From assembly GCA_033060915.1 (NCBI GenBank), contig CM065397.1, positions 14,696,001 to 14,760,000 on the forward strand: a DNA stretch of 64,000 nucleotides, in the 5' to 3' direction. The notes beneath the pieces are model-generated. The model was not told where the DNA came from. It searched no databases and was given only the letters and a program-made list of their open reading frames with translations. The position numbers and the translations under genes were made by a program. Origin of the DNA: Euryodendron excelsum. Taxonomy: Eukaryota; Streptophyta; Magnoliopsida; Ericales; Pentaphylacaceae. This document shows, one piece after another, positions 34,101-45,300 of this stretch (position 1 is its first letter; each line of letters begins with the position of its first letter).

Positions 34101-37100
34101 CTTCAGTTCAAATCTGGATAAGAGGTTAATCAAAGCACTGAGTAAGATGGGGCCAAAGCTAACTCATAAAAAGCATGCTCAAAAGGGCTTGGTTCTATTG
34201 CCACGAGGAAGAAAGGATATTGTAACTGCTGATTAATTGCTTGTATCTTTCAATGATAAGAGTTGCCTCCTAAAGGATTAAAGGTCTTGGGTAATGTTAC
34301 CAGGAATGCAGGACATTGTGTATGTGGAACAAGAACGATAATGTAGTGTGCAAAATAGCCTAGAATGTGGTGCCATAGGGTAGGACTATACAAGATGTAG
34401 TTAGGATGTGATGAGGTGGTTATAATTAGGGCTTGCAAATGAATTAAGCTGAGCCAAGTATCTGGATATTCAAGCTCGGCTTGGTTAAATTTGAAAGTTT
34501 TCGAGCTTGGCTCAAGCTCTAGTTGTGATAGAACTTTGTCTTCAAGCTTGTTTTGATGCTTGCTTAACAAGCTTAGAAGTGGTTGTCTCTATATATCACA
34601 GTGCCAAAAAAGTCACCTATTTACTTGCTAGTAGCTACTTGGTTTGTTCCTTATTTTGAATTGTAATATTAGAATTTGAAAAGCCACAATTTGTAAAAGT
34701 CAAAAAGCTGCACTGTATGACATATTCATGTCATTAGTAGTCACAAAGTGCCCAGTGTGTTGACAATCTCAAACCCTGGTCCTTGTACTTCATGCTGTCA
34801 TACCTAGTATCATAATATAATTTATGCCTCCTCTGACATTGTTGTAGAAGTCACATGTTAAAGTGATTGAATGGCCATCAGGTTTGAATATAGTTACTAA
34901 CTTGCAATTTTATAGATTAATGAGCTGATTGAGCTGAGCTCATGCACATGTAGGCTTGTATTCTTTATGAAATGCTTTGAAAGAGAGCTTGAACTCAGCT
35001 TGTGTTTTACGTGAATGAGCTTGAATTAGCCAAATACAAGCCAGGATTGAGGGAGTCATTAACAGCTTGGTTTGTTTGCACCCCTAGTTTTAATTCTACT
35101 TCTAGGAACTGCTTTTGTTGGAATTAATTGCGTAAAAGCCTTGAAGTTTTAACTTTTATTCAATTGCATGAAGTTCTCATTGTGCTATGCCCATTTAATT
35201 TTATTCTTCCTCTGAAAAGCAGTATTATATTTGAAATTTATTGGGTTTAATTTCATAAAACGAAAACTAGGAACAAACAAAAGAATTTTTGGGTTGTTAA
35301 ATTTACTATTCCATGTTTCAGAATTTGTACCAGAGTGCGATCTGCTTGGGTATTAGTTTTTTTTTTTTTGGCAATTCCAGTTTTGATTTTTCTCATATTG
35401 TTCAACTAAGGAGAGATTATGGGTCATTGCACAAAGAACAATTCACAAAGAATTGAAGAAACGTGGTGTACAAAACCATTGCTTAAAACTCTCACAAGGT
35501 GACAAGTGGGTAATATGCAGTCACTCAATAACAAGCTAGTAACATATGACTTGCATGCAAAACTATTCATCTGCTAGTGAGTGACATGTGGCTGACATGT
35601 GGCCCTGATGGCATTTCTTACAAACAACCACATTGTGTAAGTAGGTGACAAACTATTTACAAGCGACCACCTCAATGAAAAACTACTTGCAGGTAGCTTA
35701 CAAGCAACTACCTCCAAAAGAGGTTACCTTACAACCAAGAAATCTAACAAAATTACACTTCACAAAACTCCTGAAGTACAGTGAAACATAAATCTAACAA
35801 CAATACTTAATCATAGAATTTAAAAAATTCCTATTGCTTAACTTTGTTCTCTATCTTACCTGATTAGTAGACAAGTTACATTTCCCCCTAAAAAATAGTC
35901 TTGGGTATATTTTTTTTATTAGAAGTATATTAAAAAGTGGCAACTAAGTAGGTGCGCAACACTCAACACAAAGTCTACAGTAAAAGCTCCACAATTGATT
36001 TATACAAAAAAACCCTATATGTCTACGAGCTCCAAGGCCTTTTGAGTGGGGGGTCTCAGCATGTGAGACTCCCTCCCTTGGCCTAACCAAGGGACCCTCC
36101 TAAGGAACTCAATCTATGGAACTTCAAGAGATCCTCCCTTACTCTTGGACACACTGTGCATCCCCCATCTCACTCTTGGACACCCCTTGTGTAGGTGCAC
36201 TCTCCAGCGAAGAGGTAACCTCCACTCCTTGGGTTTTGAGCAGGAACTAAGGACTGACCCTTTGGGTGTTATATAGTCATGGCATCTCTAGGCAACCATG
36301 ACCCTCTATGCAGGACCATCAAGGACTTGTGGCTTGGAGGCTAGAGTTATGGGTTTGTCAAGGCAATGGTCCCTCCCCTAGAGGGATTTGCCCTTGACCT
36401 GCCACATGAGAGATAGATGTACATTTGGATTAACATATGTAGAGACAAAGACACAACGAATATGAAGACAAAAGACATTTAAGACTGGGTCACCTCTATG
36501 TCCTTGAGCAGCATCTCACCTCCTGGGAATCTTAGATGCAAGGCTGACCCCTGTGTTTGAGAGGGACAAACCATCATACCTATCACGGGTTGGCTCTCCC
36601 GCCCACCCTCCATCACTTAGGTAAAGAGCTCCCTCCTTCCCTTCAATTATCGGTTCATCAAGACTCTTAGATCATCAATACATTGAGTGGTCTAACAAAT
36701 TCTCTATTTCACTGCTTTCTCTCTCTTTAGCTGCCATGAACTCTCTCTGCTCCATTCTCTGACTAGTTTGGCAATCATTGAGTGCCTATCATATTTTTCA
36801 AAGGGTACACATACTCCCACAACCCTTATGGGTCACCCACCCATTGCAAAGGGACAATGTAGCAAAAGGCGATCCGCACTCTCCCCTTGCATTCTTGTAC
36901 ATGTAGCACCAATCCGTAAGAAATTGTTGCCCTGTCCTCAGATTATTTGTCATTACAATGGCTTCGCTTGCCGTCCATGCTAAGAAGGCCACCTTTAGTG
37001 AGGCCTTCAACTTCCAACTCGCTTCCAAGGAAAGAAAGCCTCACCTTTTCCTGCAAGGATCGGATAAATAATCTTTGATCTTCAGTGCATGAGAAAAATG

Positions 37101-40100
37101 CTTTTGCCACTAGCAGCAACATTGTCTAGTAGTTTGATGGTGTAAGATCAGACCTGCTAAGAGTCATTGGAATAGGCAACAATTATGTCTCTAGCCATGA
37201 CGTGTTACGGGCGATGGTTGCCATAGGAATTGTTGATTTGACATTTTATGATTGAGGATGTGAGGAGGAACCTGATGGGGGAGAGGATTTGAAAGCTTTG
37301 TTTTGGAGTTTTGAATAATTTGGGTCTGGAAAATTTATTTGGTATGGAACACCAAATTTGATTGTGGGAGCATGGTTAAAGAAATGAGAAGTTCTGGTAA
37401 GGCTATGGAGGCCACTGTGGTGGCCCTGAGTCTTGATAAATACTTTGATCCAAGGCAGGATATTTGTCCTTTCATGGTTTGTGTGGTAAGTGAGCTGTAG
37501 AAGCAACAACTGCTTCTTCAGTAATAACCTAAGAAGCACGGATACGGACACGGACACAGATATGGATATAGATAAAGACACGGGACACGACAATTTCAAA
37601 AAATAGGGAACATAGATACGGCGGGGATACGGGAAAAAATTATTATTTTTATATATTTTATTTTCCATATCTATAAATATAACATTCACCTACCACTAAA
37701 AATATTAAAAAATTCAATACTTAATATAATAGACAACAGGTCATCAATTCATCATTCATCAAGCATAGATAAAAACACAAGTTAAAGAATATCATCATCC
37801 AATACATCATTAGATTCATTACTATCTAAAGGATGAACTAGCAAGCATACAACTTCCACAAAAAAAAAAAAATAAATAACAGTGGCAGCTAAGCAGTACC
37901 AATTTATTTAGTTGATTTTGCAGGGCAGTACTCACATTGAACATAAGCAACAGTGAAACAAGCAGCAAAAAGGACAGTGAATAAGAAAAAGAAGAACAAA
38001 AAAAGAAGGAAAAAAGGAGGAATATAGTAGCAGCAGATTTGGACAGTGAAGAAGAAGAAGAAGAAATGTTTTGATTTGGGATATTTTGTACATTTTATAT
38101 TAAAGTTAAGAAAATTAAAAAATATACCTCATTTAAAAATTTTTATAATTACACTTCAACCCTTGCCGTGTCCTAAACGTGTCCCGGCTGTGTCCTCGAC
38201 GTGTTCCAATCGTGTCCCCGGCGTGTCCACAGCTTAAAAAATAAATAAAAAAACAGGACACGCCACCTGGCGTGTCCGACACGTATTTTGGCATGTCCTA
38301 GGAGTATCTGTGTCCGCGGTGTGTCCGACATGCAAACGGTACCCTAAACGGTATGTCCGTGCTTCCTAGGCAATAACACTTCTGAATAACATATATATGT
38401 GTATATGTATGTAGACATGCATGCAAAATGTAGATATGCACTCTCTAACTTGTAGAGAGACAAACCCACATACCATAGTGAGGTCTGGAGTTGATAATGT
38501 TGTATAAAGGACATCCCAGGATTGGTTGCTGTTAATCAGGGTGTGAGGAGTAAATTAGGAAAAGACCTGACTTTTGGCATTATTTATGCAAAGTTGAAAT
38601 GTTGTACGAGGTTCTTTTGTGGACAAATTTATCCCTAATTGCCACTAAAGGTTCTTCAAGATAAACCTCTTCGTTCATTGTACTTATCCCAAAAAAGAAG
38701 AAGCTAATGGGATTTGTTTCTTGCTTTATTAAATTTGGATATCTCTCTTGCTGTTATTAAATTCAAATCCTTCAAAGTCAAGTAATCGAAAATTACCTCA
38801 CATATCAAACCAATCAAAATAACAAAAGAAAAGGGGGAATGAAAAATGAACGGACTCCTTTTTCTCTCTCCCTCTATTTATTTTTGTGCACTGGTGACGA
38901 GAAAATCATTCCTGAAGAAGCTCACAAGCATTGGACAGCAACATAGCCTCAAGACCAAGAGGTCAAAAATTGTCGGGCACCAATACTAGACATCCAAATC
39001 AGGGAATCAATTTTGTTGAATTGGCTTTCAGAAGAAACGTCCTGTTTACAAACAATTTATGGGAAGACGTAAACTGTATTTGTAATCAGCAAGTGGTCCT
39101 TGCTCCCTTACCCTATACATATGTGTATTTCCCTACAAAAAAATGGGATATTTTATTTTCTGAATGAAAGAAATTTTATTAGAGGGAAAAAAGACAAAAG
39201 AAAGAAAGACCTATGTGATAGGTGAAGGTCTATTTCTTGTTAGAGAAGAGGTTGGGATAACTTCTCGATATTAAAATGCAATTTTGTCCAATCAAAACCA
39301 AAATATGTGATAGAATGCTATAGTGATGATTTCTCATGTTTGATACTATAATTGCAAAATCAACATCTTTTATTTGATTTTTTTCTTGTAAAAATCCTTT
39401 TTTTTTTTAATTTTTAGTTTCTTAGGTTCCCATTGAAGGAAATAATTGTTAGGAGTTGATAATTTTATCATCTAAATGCTGGGAGTCTGAAATGAGTATA
39501 TTATGCTTTTGCAACATCGATTATCATTTTTTTGTTTCCTTGATCTCCCCCACTCTCTCTGTCCCTTTCTGGTGATTAGGGGTGAGGTCTCCATAACAGA
39601 GCCGATGACATGGCTGAAATGCTAGACATAACACAATGTATGTACTTCCATGGTATGCGAATTCCCCTCAAAAATAGCAAAGAAAATAGAGAACGAAAAA
39701 ATTACAACAAATATAAAACAAAATTTAAAGTGAGTGTTAAAAGAGGCTGGGTTAATTCAGAAGTTACGTTAATTCTTCTAAGCTTGCTCTGTTCATTTAA
39801 TGAATAACACTGTCATATGATACTTGGACTCTGGTACGGGTGTCGGGTGCGGGTATGTGTCTAAGCATCAGATTCGTCTAATTATCATGCCCAAGGACAC
39901 TTGGACATGGTTAGATTTCATATTTTTTAGATATTTCTTTCATTTATTCAAGGTAAAATAGTGTTTACAAATTGAAATATACATTTTATGCATTAAATAG
40001 AAGTCTTATGTATTGTTCTATAGAAAACTTTATTCTTTATACATACTTGTTGGATGCACGTTTAACTAGCCATATCAGACATATCTTATACCCTTGTCAT

Positions 40101-40883
40101 AGACCCTGAGTGTCTGAAGTTGCGTAAAATTCTGATATGATTGGACTTCAGTGGTTACTCTTCTCTTACATCCAAGAGCTGTCTTGTGAACAGTTTCCTC
40201 ATTATAAATAGTTGGGACTCCAAGTGCAATATCCTTAATAAATGTAGTGTGTGACTGGGTCTGTTTTTCTATTTGGAGTTTTTTTCTCCTTTTTGTTGAT
40301 CTTTGTATCTGGTGGCAGTTCATTGATTGTGGCAAATGCTGGAGATTGCCGCGCAGTGCTCTGTCGCCGGGGTAAAGCAATTGAGATGTCAAGGGATCAC
40401 AAACCAGGTTGCTCCCAAGAGAGGAAACGCATTGAAGCTTCTGGAGGGTACATCTTTGATGGTTACCTCAATGGACAACTAAATGTTGCTCGTGCTTTAG
40501 GAGACTGGCACATGGAAGGATTAAAGGGCAGCAGTGGCGGGCCGCTTAGTGCAGAGCCCGAACTTAAAAGCACAAGCCTAACAGCAGAGGATGAATTCCT
40601 CATCATTGGCTGTGATGGAATCTGGGATGTCTTTATGAGTCAAAATGCTGTGGATTTTGCGCGACGAAGGCTTCAGGAGCACAATGACCCGGTCATGTGC
40701 AGCAAGGATCTGGTTGAGGAGGCTTTGAAGAGGAAGAGTGGTGACAATTTGGCAGTTGTCATGGTTTGCTTCCAGCCCCAACCTCCCCCTAACTTAGTTC
40801 TCCCCCGTCCAAAAGTGCACAGGAGCATTTCTGCCGAGGGTTTGAAGGAATTACAGAGCTTCTTGGATAGCTTGGAAACTTGA
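25164..40883 (+). CDS. Protein phosphatase 2C (PPM family), 4 exons, 379 aa
   Basis: Exons: 25164-25319, 27564-27770, 33419-33630, 40319-40883; all introns are GT-AG and the frame stays open to TGA. It should be a Mn2+/Mg2+-dependent Ser/Thr phosphatase. The N-terminal tail (1-78) is variable. Catalytic motifs follow in order: [11 protein letters not shown] (85-95), VFDGHGG (122-128, metal-binding D124/G125), [13 protein letters not shown] (179-191), [10 protein letters not shown] (197-206), SRDHKP (216-221), ARALGDW (249-255), GCDGIWD (289-295, metal-binding D291) and [10 protein letters not shown] (332-341, metal-binding D334). No key residue is missing. The C-terminal tail is short ([15 protein letters not shown]), without membrane segment. 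It resembles the Arabidopsis clade G group (At2g25620/DBP1, At3g51470); paralogue choice is uncertain. Introns of 2244, 5648 and 6688 bp are inflated by transposons. Confidence 0.93.
25789..25970. repeat. MITE, 'ggaaaatgctatt' family, copy 2 (PP2C intron 1)
   Basis: This is the best-preserved copy. It starts ggaaaatgctattcttcc and ends gtatagcattaccc, so the ends are inverted. It carries the internal blocks atgatgtggtgatgacac, aattaaaagctatcat and gtgttttattttaaa. It is 182 bp long and non-coding. Confidence 0.7.
26950..27360 (-). pseudogene. LINE reverse-transcriptase C-terminal (zf-RVT) fragment in PP2C intron 1
   Basis: Minus-strand frames encode [20 protein letters not shown] (27244-27185) and, after a frameshift, [19 protein letters not shown] with a following hydrophobic/basic tail (27172-26950). 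This is the end of the zf-RVT domain and the C-terminal tail of plant non-LTR ORF2. The fragment is antisense to the PP2C gene and dead. Confidence 0.6.
28440..28625 (+). other. Coding-like remnant in PP2C intron 2
   Basis: One plus-strand frame reads [18 protein letters not shown] followed by [20 protein letters not shown], with normal helical protein composition, then meets stops; frames upstream are broken. I do not recognise the family. It may be a captured gene fragment or part of a transposon. It does not join to the PP2C frame. Confidence 0.3.
29570..29870. repeat. Dispersed repeat with tttcttaagaaac core (PP2C intron 2)
   Basis: Two related units lie at about 29570-29665 and 29700-29850, sharing gtttc(t/c)..ttaagaaac followed by (t/a)gaaacattagtg-like text. 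Similar blocks occur at about 47395-47465, 48535-48595 and 49680-49760 in PDR introns. Ends are unclear. Confidence 0.4.
30980..31005. repeat. Homopolymer of 26 G in PP2C intron 2
   Basis: Twenty-six G in a row follow a purine-rich lead-in. Minus-strand frames across it give polyproline and are not genes. The exact length should be treated with caution because such runs are hard to sequence. Confidence 0.9.
32394..33038. repeat. Tandem duplication, about 335-bp unit, in PP2C intron 2
   Basis: Copy A (32394-32704) and copy B (32729-33038) share in the same order tgttaatt(g/c)aattggg, atttttgctgagaatg, ttggttgccattt, aagcttgctagctaactgc and a terminal ggcattgc-like end. The offset is 334-335 bases at both ends. 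Identity is roughly 80% by eye with a few indels. Confidence 0.7.
34427..35086. mobile_element. Non-autonomous hAT-like element in PP2C intron 3
   Basis: The ends are tagggcttgcaaatga and its inverted partner tttgtttgcacccccta-like (tttgcaccccta). The flanks GTTATAAT (34419-34426) and GTTTTAAT (35087-35094) form an 8-bp target duplication with one mismatch. The interior is rich in agctt/aagct and gagct words and has no transposase. A piece with the same terminal motif lies at about 41981. Confidence 0.65.
35087..36700. other. PP2C intron 3 interior, no gene recognised
   Basis: AT-rich at first, then a GC-richer stretch (36020-36650) with repeated cct/ctcc words that reads like decayed coding or transposon DNA but yields no recognisable protein. 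It may belong to the LINE fragment that follows. Confidence 0.35.
36760..37090 (-). pseudogene. LINE zf-RVT fragment in PP2C intron 3
   Basis: A minus-strand frame reads [20 protein letters not shown] then [20 protein letters not shown], the hallmark of the zf-RVT domain at the end of plant LINE ORF2. A one-base shift moves the HC motif (LLLHCPFA) into another frame. The fragment is antisense to the PP2C gene, like the one in intron 1. Confidence 0.65.
37529..38369. mobile_element. Non-autonomous hAT-like element, 841 bp, in PP2C intron 3
   Basis: The ends are ctaagaagcacgg and ccgtgcttcctag. The flanks GTAATAAC (37521-37528) and GCAATAAC (38370-38377) form an 8-bp duplication with one mismatch. 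Subterminal zones carry many cggacacgg/ccgtgtcc words in opposite orientation at the two ends, typical of transposase-binding arrays. The centre is A/G-rich and non-coding. Confidence 0.7.
38371..40318. other. PP2C intron 3, distal part, no gene recognised
   Basis: AT-rich intron DNA. A 78-residue plus-strand frame at 38931-39167 has no recognisable motif and is probably chance. Confidence 0.4.
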
Positions 40884-42304
40884 GATGGGGACGAATGCTT
40901 CTTTTTATTTTTCCTTTTTCTTCTCTAAGAACTCCATCTTGTACTTTTAGATGCTGGGAGAGAACCATTGTGCAACTGTAACATATGCGGCAGCAGCTCA
41001 TTTTGATGTTTTACTTGAGTTTGATTTATTTACTTTTGAAAATTCCAGCCTAGGTTTAGGCCCTTGAGATTTTAATTATCAACACCATTGTAACTAATGA
41101 TGTTGTTGTGGCCTATAGTTTTTGTTTTTAATTTCTTATTTGGGCTTAGTTTAGGCCCTCCTGGATATCGGAATTATTGACGCGATTCATTACTCCTGAT
41201 GTTCCTATTAAAATCTTGTGCATGGGTCTAGTGTTTTTATTTCTATTTTCTAGGGCTAATTTTTAAGTAAATCTGTATTCGTGCTCTTGGTTTTCGATTG
41301 CTTCTCTCATAAATTTGCTTGATTCTTTTGCTCTTGCTTGGGCCTAAACGCTACTCCCAAATCTGGTTAGCAGGCCAATGGCCACTCCTATTTCCATGTC
41401 TTCTTGTTGCGGAGTTTGGCACATTACATCCTTCGAGAAAACAAGTTTTCTCCTTTGTGCTCGACCTTGTATCTTCATTGGCTAACCGTATGGCCGAAGC
41501 ACATATGTAAGGTTTTTGATTTTGATATGCGTATATGCCACATTCAGAAGTTAAAGATGTTAGAGCAACTCCAACAGACTTTTTAAATTGGGCTTGTTAG
41601 CTATTTTAATTAGTCAAGTGCTTAAAATTTGTCTCCAACTAGTTAGCTATTTCACTAACTAAAATAGTTAGCATCATTTTGGCTTTCTAAATATAAAGGA
41701 TCACTATTTAACTCTTTAAATTTTAAATAATAGTTTCTTTTTTAATCTCTCTCTCTCTTCTCATTTTTGTCTCTTTTCTTGGAGAGTGTGTAAAAAAAAT
41801 AATTTATGAAGTAGCTAGTCATGATAGAGAACATTATTAGAGAACATATTGAAAAGTTGCTAACTAAAATAGAGATTGTAATTTTTTAGCATATTTTGGC
41901 TAGCTATTTTGGTTAGTAGTATTAGAGATGCTTTTACCTTTTAGGTAACTGTATTTTCTTTTTACAAGAAATTGTGCCTAGGGTTGTAAACGAGCTGAGG
42001 CAAGCTTGGTAGTTGCTTGTTTAAGCTGTGCTTGAAAACTTATTTCATCATGCTTTCGTAAATATATTTATGGTTAAGACATGTTTTGTGCGTTGCTTTA
42101 TTTCGTCATGCTTTCGTAATTATATTTCTAGTAGAGAAAGCCAGATACAGAATTAGTAGTCCAATCTTGAGGCCTATCAACCCTCATTATCAGAGAGAAA
42201 ATTACCAGCAGCTTAGCTAAAGAAAACACTGAAAATAAAAGCTTCAAGAAACTCTCTGTACATACCAAGCAGCAATTTTTAAATGGCTGCCCAAAATTCC
42301 TCTT
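40884..42304. other. Convergent intergenic gap between PP2C and PDR genes
   Basis: Both genes end towards this gap. It should hold the PP2C 3' UTR and the PDR 3' UTR tail. The centre is a MITE (41561-41935); a short hAT-end-like piece (agggttgtaaacgagctgag) starts at about 41981. No gene is visible. Confidence 0.5.
41561..41935. mobile_element. MITE with 'agagcaactccaaca' end
   Basis: The left end agagcaactccaacag and the right end gtattagagatgctttt form an imperfect inverted pair of the kind seen in plant Harbinger-like MITEs (agagcatctccaa type). The interior repeats ttagctattt and taactaaaatag in both orientations. A clear target duplication was not found. Confidence 0.5.
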
Positions 42305-42310
42305 TTTATT
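42305..42310 (-). terminator. Poly(A) signal AATAAA of the PDR gene
   Basis: AATAAA on the minus strand, 88 bases after the stop codon, in an A/T-rich 3' UTR. It is well placed for a plant near-upstream element. Confidence 0.5.
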
Positions 42311-42397
42311 GCATTTTGTATCAACTCAACACATGTATATGGAGTACCTTACATGGTCTCATTGCACAAACTGAAAAACTGTGTTTGTAAAACGTTT

Positions 42398-45300
42398 TCA
42401 TCTTCTCTGGAAGTTAAAAGCCTTGATTGAGTAAGCAAAGATGAATCCAAAGAGCACAGCTATTCCAACTATGATTATCGCAACATATCCCACAAAGTCA
42501 TATCTAAAATCGAAGTAACTCCTCACGAATTCTTCCACTGTTTCGCCCGTGTCCAGCCTCTCCTGAATGTCTGCAAACTGTGAAGCAACTAGTCCATACA
42601 AAGTCCAAGAGACAGGGCAAACGTAGTAGTACCATCTCCACCACACCGGAATCCTCTGCCATGATAGGAAAAACAAAGATATCATAACCCGTCTAGTTAC
42701 ACGGTTTCGGTTTTAGTTTTCTATTTTTGTTTTTTAAAATTTGATGGAACCATGTTTTGCAAACTCGTTTCGGAATCTATTTATGTGGAAACCTTGGTAA
42801 GTTGGTTTTGAAACTTATTTTTGAAATTTTTTTCAGAAAATACCAAAAACAAGGTATTCTTAATTATTTTTTTGATTTCGAGAACACGAAAACAAAAACG
42901 AAATCAGAGCCACCGTGACCAAACTTTTGAGTTGAGATCTCATGTTGAGGAATTTGAATGGAAACCATTAGAACTTACAGTCTTCGGAATTACGAATCCG
43001 GAGAAAAGGTTCCAGATTGCATAGAAGGAAGCAGAGACTATGGCGGCGATGTTGTGATTTGGAGTCACGGCCACTGTCATCATGCCGTAGAATGTGTGGT
43101 ATAACAAGGTGAAATACATGAAGAACAGATACCATAAGAACTTGGTAACTGTCCATTCGAATCCAATCATGGCGTAAACTATGACTCCGTAGATGACAGC
43201 CTGAACAAAAATGTATGGCAGCTCAATCACAACCTGCATAATTAAACGGAGTAGTGAGTAAAATTTAACCAAATATCTTCAGAATTAGGCCGGTTTAGTT
43301 ACGGTTCCATTTCTGTTTTTTGTTTTAGTATTTCATATTCTCATAAACAAAAAACAAAAATTGGAAACTTCTAATTTTTGGTGTTTTCAGAAACAAATAA
43401 CCATTATTTTCATATACAGTTCTCGAAACTGATAAAGCACCTTTTGTTGGTACTTAAAACTGTAATATTTTCTGATAACATGTTCTGGAAACGGCTTGCC
43501 AAAAAAAGTCTCGATAAAAACAGATTTTGGAACCAGTTTTTCAAACGCGTTCATGCGAATTTCAGAAAATGGAAACAAAAAAGGAAACTGCAACAAAACG
43601 GTCTCAGCACTCTGAATCTTTTAGTAATTACCTGACCAAAAGCATAAGGCAAAGCTGAGTACATTCCGGCTGCTCTTTCCCTGTAAAAGACTGTCCTCTC
43701 GATAGCAACCACCGGCTGCACTGAGCCCCCATTTTGTACACCGATAAATATGACAGCAGCATACATAGAACCCATAGCATTGAAGATATCTTGTTGCGTT
43801 CGCCTGCAAATTCCAAAACACTATAACCGATTTAGGAACTCAAAAAATAGGTGAAGAATGTCGAGAATTGGATATCATTACCTTTTGGAGCCGAGATTCC
43901 AGAAGATTGTCCCGAAGAGCAGAGCTATGAAAGTTGTGAAGAAGAATCTCACTGCAGTGTATGGCGGGTTTCGCCAGTATGACCAGTGCTGTTTCCACAG
44001 ACATGCCATACATTGGGTGAAGAAAGACTGTGAGTATTGAGTTTTGAAGTAGAGATCTTTTGAGCCTGGAGGAGGTCTACTGAGTTCCTTGATTAGTTCT
44101 TTGTTTCTCCTGTTTCAATCACCATAGAGTGTTAACACTCGGGAGCGGATGTAGAAAGGGCCAGTGACTTGGCAATTTTCACTATTTTAAAATTTTTTTT
44201 TATGTCTATTTAGTTGTTCTAGATTACAAATGTATATGTTGCCCCCACTGAATTCACTAAACTTACATTTGCTCCACTTATAATTTATTATACTTACATT
44301 TGCCCTCACTGAATATCACTAAATTTGTAGCAAAAAATATGTATATCATTAATTCTTCATTATTTGGCCAAATAAACAACACAATTTCAATTTATAACCC
44401 TCTATTCTAATATGGAATTAAAATGTTCTTACCCATTCAATATTTCATTTCTCTAACTACCATCTACATCTACTACTATTTTAAAAGTTAAAAAAATAAT
44501 AATAATCAAATCCCAAAATCTTTTGTGTTTATTTTTTTAATTGTATCCATAGATGATTGGTTGCCCAAATCTCAAAATCTCTACTCAAAATTTTGAAACC
44601 TAGCTAGCCAAATCTGAATTAAGATTTTCATAGTTGTATAATTTTAGTTTGAACTAGTTGTTGATGTTAAATTATATTAGTATAGTTTTCTGGTTCAGCA
44701 GTTTCCTTACATGTTATTTTTTATTACTTGTTCACTACTATATATGGAGACTCTCTCTCAATATAGTAGATTACATCAGTACATGAATACAATGCATTAT
44801 GATGCAAGGATTTGAATTCTCTCCATTCCAAATCTCTTGGAATGGAGATCTCCATTTCATAATTAATGATCTAACTGTAATCTTATCACATGTTTTATTA
44901 AAACTATGTCGTTTTGTATTAAAATTTATTTCCTTACATATAACTATAAAATTATTTATTTTTAAATAAATTTTAAGTCAACTCATTTGAACTCTTTATT
45001 TTTATGTTAGATGACGTGTCAACACCTCAATCAATGGAATGGAGAACTCCATTTCATGCTATTTTTTATTGCCTATTCACTACTATATATATGGAGGCTC
45101 TCTCTTAATATAGTAGATTACGTCAGTACATGAATACAATGCATTACGAAGCAAAGATTCTATTCTAGCTTCTTCTTCTCTCTCCTATTATTCTAATATA
45201 GTATCCGAGCTATTTTAACAGTTGAAACCGAAATTACTTGAGAATGTAAGATGCCGATACCTATATAATTCTGAGTTCTTGTAGACATCGGCAAAGTCAA

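Noticed and set aside
37246..37689. 147-residue minus-strand ORF with a Ser-Val repeat
   Set aside because: It runs into the cggacacgg array of the hAT-like element at 37529; the repeat residues come from that array.
40075..40392. 105-residue minus-strand ORF
   Set aside because: It overlaps the start of PP2C exon 4 on the other strand and shows no protein family features.
44711..45210. Complete TRIM in PDR intron 20
   Set aside because: The primer-site-like word lies after the second direct repeat, not between the repeats, and no target duplication fits, so only a repeat is reported.
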